In this document: one piece after another, positions 14,201 through 26,200 of the stretch | Numbering within the stretch: the first letter of the stretch is position 1 | How the letters are laid out: each line of letters starts with the position of its first letter | Origin: Cryptomeria japonica | Lineage: Eukaryota; Streptophyta; Pinopsida; Cupressales; Cupressaceae | Direction: 5' to 3' | Assembly: GCF_030272615.1 (NCBI RefSeq) | Contig: NC_081410.1 | Span: 291,742,457 to 291,806,456, forward strand | DNA length: 64,000 nt | The notes under the pieces: generated by a model | Seen by the model: the letters and a program-made list of their open reading frames with translations, nothing else | Told to the model about the DNA's origin: nothing | Databases searched by the model: none | Position numbers and translations under genes: made by a program

Positions 14201-17200
14201 GTGCTTTTTCTGAAAGATGCTCCTTTGGTGGTCATTAACCTACATAACACATAAAAATTCAATATTATTTTCTAGATTCTAAGTCTGATTTTTGATCTTT
14301 TATCTGAAAATTTCACTTTCAGCCTAGACTAAAAGTGAAGGGTTTGGTCAAGAAATTGATAAAATTGAGAGAAAGTATGTCTCGGAAATTGATCTTTGTG
14401 ACTGAAATTCACCTTCAATTCTGAAAATCCGTCTTAAAATCAGAAAAAAACACTTAATTTCTTGACTTCAACACTTGGGAAAAATTCACTCCTTCATAAT
14501 TCCTCTTTGAAAATAAATTTCCTCAAAAATCTGAGAAAAAAATTTCTTCTCAATTGTTCTCCAAATTCTCACCCTGAATAATGAATTTGAAAGTGACTGG
14601 TTGAGAATATAGAGTTTAAGGTTTTAAAACTTGGAAGCTTCTTCTTTGTGTTTTTTTTTGTTTTTGTTTTTTTTTTTTGGTGTTTTAATGTTTTAAATCT
14701 TTCCAAAATGGAAAGTTTTATTTCTCTCTCAAATTTATCCTTAATTCAGGAATCTTCTAGAACTTTCTTTAAATTTCCAAAATTCTTGAAAATATTTCTT
14801 GAATTAAATTCTTGAAAATATTTCTAAGTGTTGGAATTATTTTCCCTTTGAAAATAATTCAAGTGTTGGAAAATATTAAATATAATCATGTGTCAAAATA
14901 TTATTTTCCAACCCGTTCGTCATTGGACCCTTGATTTCATGTGCAATTTTTGTGTCGAAATTATTTTCTCTATCCATTTTTTATCTTCCACCATGGCAAG
15001 TTGATTTTCATGTCTAATCTCCAAGTCTTGGGCGAATTTTTATGTCTGGCTTAGGCATCTTCACATATTCCATTTATGCCTAGCCAGCTTGTGTTTGGCA
15101 AAATTTCCTGTCTTCTTGATCTTTGTTTTGGTGAACCTTTCTTTTCTTGTCAACCTTTCTCTTTGTTTTAATTTTCTATCATCTATTTGGGCGAACTTGG
15201 AGTATCTTTTGCCAAGGCGGACTTGGCATGTGTTTGGCACATATTTTCATGCCTAGGCAGACTTTGGATAACCTTTGCCATCTCCAACTTGTTTTAATCT
15301 TCCATTTCCAGGCAATCTTGAAGATATGATTTGCTTTATTCCAACCATGTCTAGTCCTAGGCAAACTTGAGATGTGCCTTGACAATCTTGGCGAATTTTA
15401 CCAGCCTCTTGCCACTTTAACTTCCAAACTTCTTGGGCGGACTTTAGGTTGCTTGTGCCACACACTTAGTAGGGCGGACTTTCAAGGTCTTTGTACAAGT
15501 GTCTTGATTGTGCCTTCATGCTTTCTTCTCCCTAGGCGGACTTTGAAGACACCTTACCATGCTTCATCTTCTTGCATGGTGGACTTGGAAAGTTTTTATG
15601 GTGGACTTTAGATGTCTTTAGCCAAGTTCAACCTTGCCTTTAAATTTTCTTTCAACTTTCCATGGATTTGGCAAACTTAGCTTTAATTTATGTTTTTCCA
15701 ATGCTAGGCAGACTTTGTCTTCCCTATGCCATGTCATTATGCTTTAATCTGCTTTTATCCTCCTTTGTGGCGTTCTTGGAAGGTCTTGTGACATCTTTTA
15801 TCCAAGGCGGACTTTAGTTTAAGCTTGCCTTAGACAAGGGCGGACTTGGAAGCTTCCATGCCATTCAACCAAAGCGGACTTTGTCAACCCCTTACCGCTT
15901 TATCATGGGTGGACTTGAGAGTGCATTAGCCAAGGCGGAGTTTGAGGTTCTCATGACATATATGCTTGGCAGATTCCATGTCTTCTTGACCATGTTTTAT
16001 CATCCACCCTAGGCGGGCTTTGAATAGGCTTGGACACTTCTTCACCTGGTACCTAGGGCAGACTTGGAAGACATGATGCCAACTTTGTTTGCTTGACCAT
16101 AACCAAAGGTAGAAGTTTTCTTGACCCTCGCCATGAGTTAGCTAACTAGAGGTAGGAGTCTAGCAAGTGTTGAACAACTTTGCTTCTTGCCTTGGGTGGA
16201 CTTGGAAGGTCTTCTGCCACGTATGCTTGGCGAATTTCATGCTTTCTCTGCCATCTTCCTAGACATACTTGCTTCGCCACTCTTCCCTTGGGTGAATTTC
16301 ATCTAGACAACCATTTTTCACACTTATTCAAACTGTCGTATCCATCTCTAACTTGCCATGTTCATTTTTGACTTGCCATGTTCATTTTTTACTTGCCACG
16401 TTCATCTAGAACAAAAACCCTAATTCGGTTTTACCTTGCATTTTGCACTTAAAGACATGATTTTTCAAATCTCAGGACATGGGTACTTATCATATGGCTG
16501 ATCTTCTGGAACAAAACCCTAATTGGGGTTTGCATTTTGCCTTTTACCCTTAAAGACCAAATTTTCAAATTCTGAGAACATGGGTAGTAATAATTCGGCA
16601 TGGAGATCAAAACCCTAATCTCGGAAAAAAGCAAGAAAAAACAAAAAATACCCTTGCTTTTTATACTCAGAGGCAAAATTTCTGGAATCTGAAGACATGG
16701 GCATGACTGAATGCCCTGAGGAACAAAACCCTAATCTTAGAAAAAAGCAAAAATTTCAAAGCCCTTATTTTTATACTTAAGAGACAAGATTTTCAAATTC
16801 CAATAACATGGGCCAAAATGAAATGACCCGAGGAACAAAACCCAAATGCCACTTTCAAAAAAGCAAAAAAAGCAAAAATTTCTAAAAATAGCAAGTTGTC
16901 AGAAATGACCCAAAGCAATTGCGATGCGATGTGTGAATTAGGTCATAACAAGTCCTCAAATTGATTTCAATCAAGCAAAAAACTAAAGAAATACCTTAAT
17001 TCTCTCCTGTGTATATTAACTGTTTTAGAGTTTCTTTGTATTTTAAATTGTTCAAGTTTACAAACTTTGATCTGATATTAAAAAAATGTAATTGTCAATG
17101 CAGACCAGTTATGAAAAAAATGTATTGTAAATATAATGCTAATTATCTAACATAACATGTATGCACATTTACAAATAAAGCATTTGAATTTTGGTAAAAT

Positions 17201-20200
17201 GTTTGTTGATTCTCATGTGAAATCTCAATTCAAGACTAATGCTATTTATTAAGCTTCTACAATGTCTATGATGAATGCTTTATCAATGTTATGAAATGCA
17301 TATTTGAAAGTTCTCTATATTTTTAAAAATTCCCCTATTTTTAACAGCCATCCCCTGCCATCCCCTTAAAAATGGCCCAAAAGTACCCGTATTGAAAACA
17401 CGTCCCGCCATCCCCTATCTTCCCCATCCCCAAAACTCGATGGAGCTTAGATAAATAAAGGACTGTGCCCCCACCTATCTCCATCCAAACATATCAACTC
17501 ATTTGTTTTCTCTCTAGACATATTGAATATATTGTGTTTGGGTCTCCTAAAAGACTGCCTATTATTAACTTCTTCTATAGATATGTGTGTGTGGAATATT
17601 TGTATCTATCAATCATGGGACTATGCACTTAATTCTCAAATTAAGCATATGTTAAAACTTAAAAGCAAAGTGGTGTCATAAGTTAGCCCAGTTTCACTCC
17701 ATCAATCACACTATGTTGTAAAATATCTAAAAGCAAACACCTATCTTATAAAAAATTATCATTCTTGTCCTATCTCCCAAAAGATGAGATTACATTCCTT
17801 TCAAATCACCAAAGTCCACAGAAGCAAAAAAAATAGTACAAGAGACCTAAAACACATAAAATAGCACATATTTTAGATGACAATAGATAAAACTGGAGAT
17901 TACTTTGAAATAGAAAAGCATGAAAATTTGACTTACCGCTTGAAGAATCTCTAGGACACGTGACTCTTTCAAAGTCCAAGGCTGATCTTTTGCAAGTGCC
18001 TGGAATAAGATAAAAATAAATTAGTCAATAATGTTTGAAATTATAGTGAACAAATGATTTCAGTTGTCACCAAAACAGTTATTGATGTAACATCAAAATA
18101 AGAAAAATGTGTCCAACTTAGCAGCTTATCTCAAAGAAAAAAAAAGTCCTAACAGATTTCAAAGCAGCAGTAGATGACAAAGACGATGTATTTGCAGATA
18201 AACTTGTACTAAGTAATCTACTTTCTAATACCCCTAGGTTAATTCATTGATATTTATATCAAATTTTAGTTAACATGGCAGCTTGTCTTAAAAATTGGTT
18301 AAACGTTAAACCAAATGGGAATCCTGCCATATGTTTAATGACCAGTAATAATATATTTCAAGAGACATTACTTTAGTAAAACCAAGGTCTTGGTCTTCCA
18401 TACATCCAATGTTACTCCATCCAAGTTTCCATCTACTAACCCCATGTGCTAACCTCTTGTTTGTGTAATTGTAAACAACATGTCTAACTTTCAATCCTGG
18501 AACACTAGTGTTCTCAAATATATTTCCACTATCCTTTAAAAAGTGTACCTCTACAATGCAATTATTACAATTACAGTTTTCATCAGTCAAAGGTTTGGAA
18601 CTTTGGAGCTCATACAGAAAGAATCGAAACTTTCATGCCTCAGTGTATGATTTATTGTAAACAAATTGTTCCTCAGTGCATGTTGTAAGAAGAGTTTGTA
18701 ACCCGACCACTTTGCCTTGATTGTAGATTCAGATTCACTATTCATATCAAAACTCAGATCTTTGGGTGACACAACAACAAGCTGTGAGAGATACTCTGAC
18801 ATGGAACTTTGTACTCCATTACGCATTGAACATAGTATTCCAAGACTGAGTCTGCTCTGTCAATCTGTCAACATCTCCATTAATTGACATTTTAGGATTC
18901 CACTCTTTGTCTTCCCTAAAAAGAGATCATTCACAGAGTTAGATAGTATGGTTTTTCCACAGTCCATGAATTGTTATGCAAGCTTTTGAGTAAAAACTGT
19001 GTATTTATGCTTTTCGACATTTTGGATCACACTCTGTGATCCTTCATCAGGAAGAGGAAAATAATTATTTGGAAAGCAGATTTATTGACTTATAAAGCCT
19101 ACAAGACTATAGATCTGCTTTCCAAATCATTATTTTCTTCTTCCTGATAGAGGATCACAGAGTGTGATCTGTAACATCAAAAAGCATTAAATACACAGTT
19201 TTTACCCAAAAGCTTGCATAAAAATTCAGAGTATCAGAACATTTACCAGCAAATGATTTGGATCATGCAATCATCTCAACCACAGCCACTCAGCCCCAAG
19301 TTCGATTTCCATGTAGTGCATTTCTTACAGATTATAGATAGCAAAATTATTCAGCCTATCTCTATCATAGTTAGCACAAGTCTTGAGAATTCCCCTTGGC
19401 CAACTAAGGGTATGTTTCCACCAGTTATTTGTTGATTCTAAAAATTATATCTTGCAGGGAAACAAGGTCTACAATATTTGCTTCGTACAGAAAGTTTGAG
19501 GCCAAGAAACAGTTCAGTTTTAGATGTCCTGTATATTATGAGTTCTGGGGGAGATACCTCTTTTTATATAGATGCTCAAGAAGTTTCTTTACCCCTGTTT
19601 CTAGTACCTTGATTAGAGAGGTATCTGGACCTTTTCCTTCAAGAGTTATTATTCTAAGTTGTAGATCCCTAAGAGGAATTCCTGTACCTGTCAGATTAAT
19701 TATTTACTTCATTTAATTCACCACATACATTAGAAGTGTTAAGCATCCTTTGATACAAAAAATTCACTCCCAAAGGCAGACAAATTGAGAATAAGATCTT
19801 CTTTGGATACTACAATTAGTGTTTCTCTTCAACTAGAAATTTCATCATGCTTCAATGTTAGAACTTAGGATAGACTCCAAGAGTTCTCAGAATTCCTCGT
19901 AGGATTGCCCAGCCTAGCCCACTCATACCTGATTGTTCACCAATGAACTTGCTTGGATCCTACTTGGGCCCTTTAATGGTGACAGACTATGCCTTTCCTT
20001 CAGTTTTGAGCCTTGCAGACATGTCAATGTCTGTCTCCTTCCAAGATCTTGTCTGTCTTTATCAACTCCCAGTTTCTTTGAGGGCCCCTCCCTCATAGAG
20101 CTACTTGTCCTATCTTATGGAACCTGATTTAGCTACTTTTGGTTTACCTCGTGCTTCATTCCCATTTCTTATGCACTTTAAGTTCAATTATGTCATTAAA

Positions 20201-23200
20201 TCCTTGTACTTCCCTTTCATAATTGATTGCACATTTAAAGTCCCATCACTAATTTGGTTATTCCTGGACATTAATTAAACATCTTTATTTCACCTTTTCT
20301 TCTTTCTTCCTTTCTTGCTTAATGCACTATCACCTCTTATAACTCATATGGACATAAACATTGATATTATGCCTATTGTTAATGCCAAGGGGCATTCTAC
20401 AATGGCAGCAAGTGATGGAGTGTAATCGCACGAGTGTTTTAACAAAAACTCTTACCATTTAGCTTAAACTTGACAGCTATTTATAAATAAAAATATTAAT
20501 AATTAATATTTTCAAAATAAGTAGCACAACATTAATGTCCACATGTATCAACCTAGATAAAATAGCTAAGTTGCCGAATCCGGTGTAGGTGCGTGAGTAC
20601 ACTACGTATGACAAAATAAAATTGGGGGCTGGGTACGTTTGGCTACGTTTATACAAAAAACAAATAAAAAACCTAAATATATACATATTTGAAGCCTAAA
20701 TACAAGAATTAAAAAATAGTGTAATAATATTATTAATTATTTTATATAGTGTAATAATAATATTAATTATTTCATATACAATTTGATAAATTATTATAAT
20801 AAGAAATAATATAAATATAAATTAAAAGATTAGATTAATATATAACAATTTGAATTGATATAATAGTAGTAATAATTAGTTATTAAACTATAAATATAAT
20901 CTATTGAGGGCAAATATAATAATTTGATATAATTATATGTTATCAAACATTTACATTTATTAATTAAACTATAAATAAAATCTATTGAGGGCAAATATAA
21001 TAATTATATGTTATTACACATTTACATTTATTAATTATTTATTAAATTGTATATTATTATAATTATATTAATAAATTAAAATAATATATTATAATTAACA
21101 AATAACAATATTAAAACCCAAAACTATTTAAATAAATTATAAAATTACACTCTAAACCTTAAAAAGAAAATATTTGACATAATTAAAGTCGAATTGTTCA
21201 CTCCTTGTGTCTAATTCAATTGGCAGGAGCCCTCATACCTACCAAGAACCCAAAGAAATAAAAAAACAGGATTTCAAATAGGCCCACATTTAACAATGTT
21301 TCACGCCATGCCCATGAGTATGATATCTAAAACCCAAACCCAAATACATATTCGAATATATATGGCAGTTATGTCTGAACAAGAAGGTATTTCATCCCTA
21401 ACAAATGATCCAACCTCAAAATTCAGGGTTTTCAGTCCTTCAAAAAGTGAAAAAAAGAGGAAAATTGCACTCTAAATGCCTCAAAATCTGCTTGAAAAAA
21501 AAACATCAACGATAGATTCATCAAGATTTGGGAGGAGATTAGTAGAAATGTTCTTACCTAAAAAATACTAACAGTATTCAAATCCACAGGGATTCCAAGC
21601 AGTACCCGACTTTGAGATGTACCATACTTGAACTTGGTAAGAAAAATGAGCAATTTGGCAACTTAATAAAAATAGTTTTAAACAAATTAAAAAACTTTTG
21701 AGTAAATAAAATAGCTACAAATTAATATATGTTGGCATTTTTTTAGATAGATGTATTTAAAATATCTATACTAGTTAATTTTCCATTTGGGTTGTAGTGT
21801 AATTTGTTGAAATTAGTAGCTAGCTCGGATTATGCTAGCCCAGATTATCAAACTTTAATGTTGCTAAAAGCAATTAAAGTTTGATTATCATTCATACACT
21901 TAAACTCATATAAGGCTGGCCCTATTTGGGCGTATAAGCAATGTGTAACGTGTTCTAGGGCAGGACCCAATTTGGGTGGTTAAGCAAACATCATATAACG
22001 TGTAATGTATTTTTGGTGGCAAGTGTACTTAAGCCGACCTAGCCTATAAGGCAATATAATCATTTATAAATACAAGATGGTGATGCCTTGTTATAACACA
22101 TTCAAGCGAATTACTTCTCTAATCAGAAATTCCTCTAAGTATTCAGCGAATCCTTCTTGAAGACAGCGAACATCACTGAGTGACTGTGAACTGGTTTCAA
22201 GTGGCAGCAGTCATCTTTGAAGATCAGTGAACTATCCTTGAAGGCTGTTAACACCATTCTAGGATCAGCGAACTTCATCCCTGTGACAGCAACATTTGTA
22301 TTGCAGATAAGTTCATCACTTCAGCATGCCCTAGGTTAGAAATACCACTGTGATTAGGTTGCTGTTAAACACTGAAGCTCATTGTAAATTATATTGGTGT
22401 TACATAATAAAGATCTGAGATTAGTGGCTGGAATTTTCACCTCCAAGAGGAAGGTTTTCCCAAGGTATCTGTGTGATTTGTATTTGTTCTTCATTGCATT
22501 CTGATTTCTGATGTTTATTGTTTAATCTGATTGCTAAAATTAACAAAGGGGTGTTGTTTTTGGAAATAAGCCACACCCAGACCGACGATGGACTGGTCCA
22601 AGAGGGGCCAGTAGCTCAGTGGTAGAGCACTCCAGCAGCGTATGGAAGGTCCTAGGTTCGAGTCCTAGCTGGTCCATGTCTAAACATGGTATCAGAGCCA
22701 GGTCCAAGCTAGGAGCCCCAAGCAAACGAGAGGTGTGGCTTAAAGGGGCGTGTTGATGTTGGAAATAAGCCACACCCGGACCGACGATGGACTGGTCCAA
22801 GAGGGGCCAGTAGCTCAGTGGTAGAGCACTCCAGCAGCGTATGGAAGGTCCTAGGTTCGAGTCCTAGCTGGTCCATGTCTCAACATAATTCTGATATATA
22901 CTATATACATTAGAGTACATATAGTTGTGGTTTGCTTAGATACTAATAAACATTTTTAAAAATGCTTGATTTGGTTGCCATTGATCAATTATGATATAGA
23001 AATGTAGCAGCATATTTACAACTATGATGTACATTATTAGTTATCATTGACTATGGATTATCATGATGCTGGTACTAACAATATCCCTGTGTATGGCTGC
23101 ACAGTATACTTCACACTTATTCACGAGGAAGTATACAAGATCAGATGATATGGTGAAGGATGTGATTTGAGAGTGCATACAATTATTAACAACCCATTCA

Positions 23201-26200
23201 AGGATCACATTATTGCTAATGAAGTGTATGCTTGCAACTTGTGATAAGTACTATCTATCTTTTGAATCATTGTGCTCGCCATCATTTTGTATTGTGAATT
23301 TGTGATTGCAATAATCACTGTTATAGCTTTCATAAAATAAGAGGCTACGACAACTACTGCTCAATTTTTATCTTGTTCATATGATGACCCTCCAAACTAT
23401 TTAAGGTATCTTTATAGACATTGCCCAATGCAAATGTCATCATAAATAGTGTTACCAAACTTTTCAGTTATCCGACAAGTCTCCTAGGTCCCAAGTTGGG
23501 CATGCCTAAACAAGCCTTAGTGGCTTGTTTCATAAAGCCAACGAGTCTAGCCAAATCTGGCTGAGTCTAAGCTAATTTTTTCAAAAACTTCTGTTTTATG
23601 TAAGATACTTTTATTCATGCTCTTCAACAAGTGTCAAATCCAGTTCCAAGCAAAAAATCAGCTTTTCAACTCAATGTCAACTAGGAGTTTGAGCCAAAAA
23701 TCAGCTTGTCAAATCCATGTGAAGTATGATTCTACTAACTATGACTTTAACCCATGTCACAAGGTTCATGTTTGTGTTTGAGTTTGACAGGGATGAAAAT
23801 TAAATTAAGTTCAACAATGACAATGTTCAGGAAAAAAAATAGTGATTGAATTCACATAAAATAAATTAGTAGGGAGATAGTGTGTGAAAGGGAAGCAAAG
23901 GTAGGTTGGGAAAAAGGGGAATATAAATCTTCAAAGAAGGATAATGCTACAGGCTATGCAGATTCAAGGCGTATGTCTTTGGAGGAGAATGAAAAATTTG
24001 AGGCTATGGCATGCTTGCTTGACCAGGCCTCGGTCAGTAAAAAAGCTTCCCATTCCTCTAAAGGTTTCGTGCCAGGTGTTCAGCAATATGCCAAAAGTAC
24101 TAGAAATACTGAAAAGAAGGCTGATATCAGGGTGGACTCAAAGGAGGAACACTGAATATGAAGGAAAAGCATATTAGAGAAACAGCTAATGCAGTTACTA
24201 ATAGTAGCCAAAGTACTTTGGAACTAAGCACTAGACCTACTGTAATGTCCCCTTTTGGGATTTACCTTAATTTTGTCCTGAGACAACAATTCCAAATTAA
24301 GGTGAGAATTGTAACACATTTATGAATATAATTTTATCAATCTGAAGACATTTCATTATAGTATTTAACTTAAAATTCTAAGAATAGTTTGGAAGATAGA
24401 ACTTATCTTATAGCTTTAATGGATTTATGCTGACCCTAAATCTACCATAAAACTGATTACTATCTCTTTACAAATCTGCTATAGAACTTCTTACAATCTC
24501 CTTGTATAATCTGCAAACAATCCTCTTTTTGTATTTGCACATCTATCTCTTATAAACCTTCCTTACAAATCTGCCTTCAGTGTCCTTTTACAAATTTGCT
24601 TCAGAACTCTCCATAGACCTGTTTAAAATCTGCTGTAGAAATTCCTTTTTAAATCTGCTCCAAATTTGTCATTTTCTTCCCTTGAATCTGCAATATCTAC
24701 TTGCAAATTTCTCTAATGTAATTCTGCTCAACAGATGTTCGTTGTATTTCTTCACTCATCTTTTATTTATTCATTTCATCTTTTATTTCTTCATACTAGA
24801 TCTGTTCTGAAATCTACTAAGAGTTAAAACAAACATTTCTTTTTAACTTGCCTCACTTTTATATCCGTCAAATAACCTTTCATAGAAAGGTTGTGACTTT
24901 TTAATGTAAAGACAACGTGGCTTTTCCTTAATACTTTTAATTAAAACTTTTTGATTTTAAGCATAATCGCATCTCTTACTAATCGGAGCTTTTTAAGAAT
25001 GTTGGTCAAGGATGTGATCGCAGCCTATTGCTGCCTTTTCATATTTGTCTTATATTTGCTTTGTCTTTTTCTTCTTCTGTCTTTTTCTTCTTCTGTCTTA
25101 TTCCAATGACTTTGTCTTATGTGGTTTGCTATCTTCCTTTTCGAATAAACTAACCAATCACTGATCTTTCACAATTTGTCTTTTCTTTGACAAATCAGCA
25201 AATTACTAACCAATCACTGTGCCTTTATTATTTGGCGTACCTGCTCTTTATCTTTACAAATATAATCGTTGTCTTCATGTCACTAATCTACTTTATCTTA
25301 TTCTTTATAATTAATATAAACAATATTATTTGCTGCATATAATAATTGCTGTTTACTTATTATTTACTTATTTTAATCATATTAATTACTGCTTGTCTTT
25401 AAAAAGTGCTGCCTTCTTCATTATTCAAACAATTTTGCTGATGTGTATTATGCTGCTTAGTAACCTCTTCTCCATAAGCATGGGTTTCTTAAACATATTA
25501 AGTCATTAATCACTACCTTGTGACTGCTGCACATCTAGGCTTTCTTTATCACTGCAATGAGTGAATTGATCTTTACCTTCCATTAATGTTAAACTTCAGC
25601 CTGCTAAACATCTTAATTGGTGACCTTTACGTCTTGCCACCGATGATCATTGTTATCTTAATTTAATTCAAAATGTCCCCTTAAATAACACTTGCTGTTG
25701 ATCCTTGTAATTGCCACTGTTCACTTATGGCACAAATCTTTATATTATTAATCAGTCTTTTCACTCATAGCATTCCTCCTTATGAATCAATTATATGCCT
25801 TGATCAATCAATCTATTTGGTTCGATAACTATGCTCCAAGGTGGCGTGCGTCTTTGTTATAGTTTGCTCCTTCTGTGTCATCCGGAATTACTGCTGTGTT
25901 GGTCAATAATATTACTTCTCCTTAATCACTGTCAGGACGGCAGTCGCTTTTATCATCGTACTCCTTATAAATATTTGTGGCTCTTGTATTCTATCGCTGT
26001 ATTATATCTATCAATAATAATATCTATGTTCAGTCTTCATATATAATCGATATGCTTGTTTATTGTTGACAATATAATTAATGAATGCCACTATATGTCG
26101 AGTGCTCTTGTAATTCTATATTGGCAGATATCTTTCCTGTCTACAATGCTTCATTGTTGCCTAATGAACTGTAAGCTATCCTTAAAGATAATACAAGGAG

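Larger units (their letters stand above)
14237..16950 (-). mobile_element. Second LTR-like block of the same complex (minus strand)
   Basis: On the minus strand this starts TGTTATGACC..TTCACACATC at 16950, matching the TGTTGTGACG..TTCACACATC start at 12645. It would be the 5' LTR/leader of the element carrying the ORF at 12675-14236. It consists largely of repeat arrays (see 15180-16215 and 16395-16900) and AT-rich sequence at 14.25-15.0 kb. The end at about 14237 is inferred from a GTTATGTAGG just before the ORF; a similar GTTGTGTAGG precedes a small ORF at 61.92 kb. Confidence 0.45.
22552..22885 (+). mobile_element. TRIM-type miniature LTR element with tRNA-like LTRs
   Basis: Two direct repeats of exactly 135 bp (22552-22686 and 22751-22885) differ at about four positions and have TGTTG..ACA ends. 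They flank a 64-bp internal region. The internal part opens directly with TGGTATCAGAGCC (22687-22699), the usual primer-binding site complementary to initiator tRNA-Met, and ends in the purine-rich AAAGGGGCG. This is the layout of a terminal-repeat retrotransposon in miniature, with no coding capacity; it would depend on another element's proteins. A second PPT-like AAAGGGG just before the left LTR hints at a longer LTR-internal-LTR chain. The 5-base flanks do not match, so the left boundary may be truncated. Confidence 0.85.

Noticed and set aside
8978-16950. A single complete LTR element with two matching LTRs
   Set aside because: LTR-like starts at 12645 and 16950 match, but the presumed LTR ends (8978 and about 14237) do not, and the outer 5-bp flanks differ. 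Left as a complex.
22605-22875. Two functional tRNA-Ala genes
   Set aside because: Acceptor, D and T arms and the Pol III boxes are good, but the anticodon stem is mismatched, the loop is of abnormal size, and both copies sit at the same place in LTRs with a primer-binding site between them.
24580-24810. A hydrophobic 76-codon plus-strand ORF
   Set aside because: It lies wholly within the 2.0-kb solo LTR and reflects its T-rich composition.
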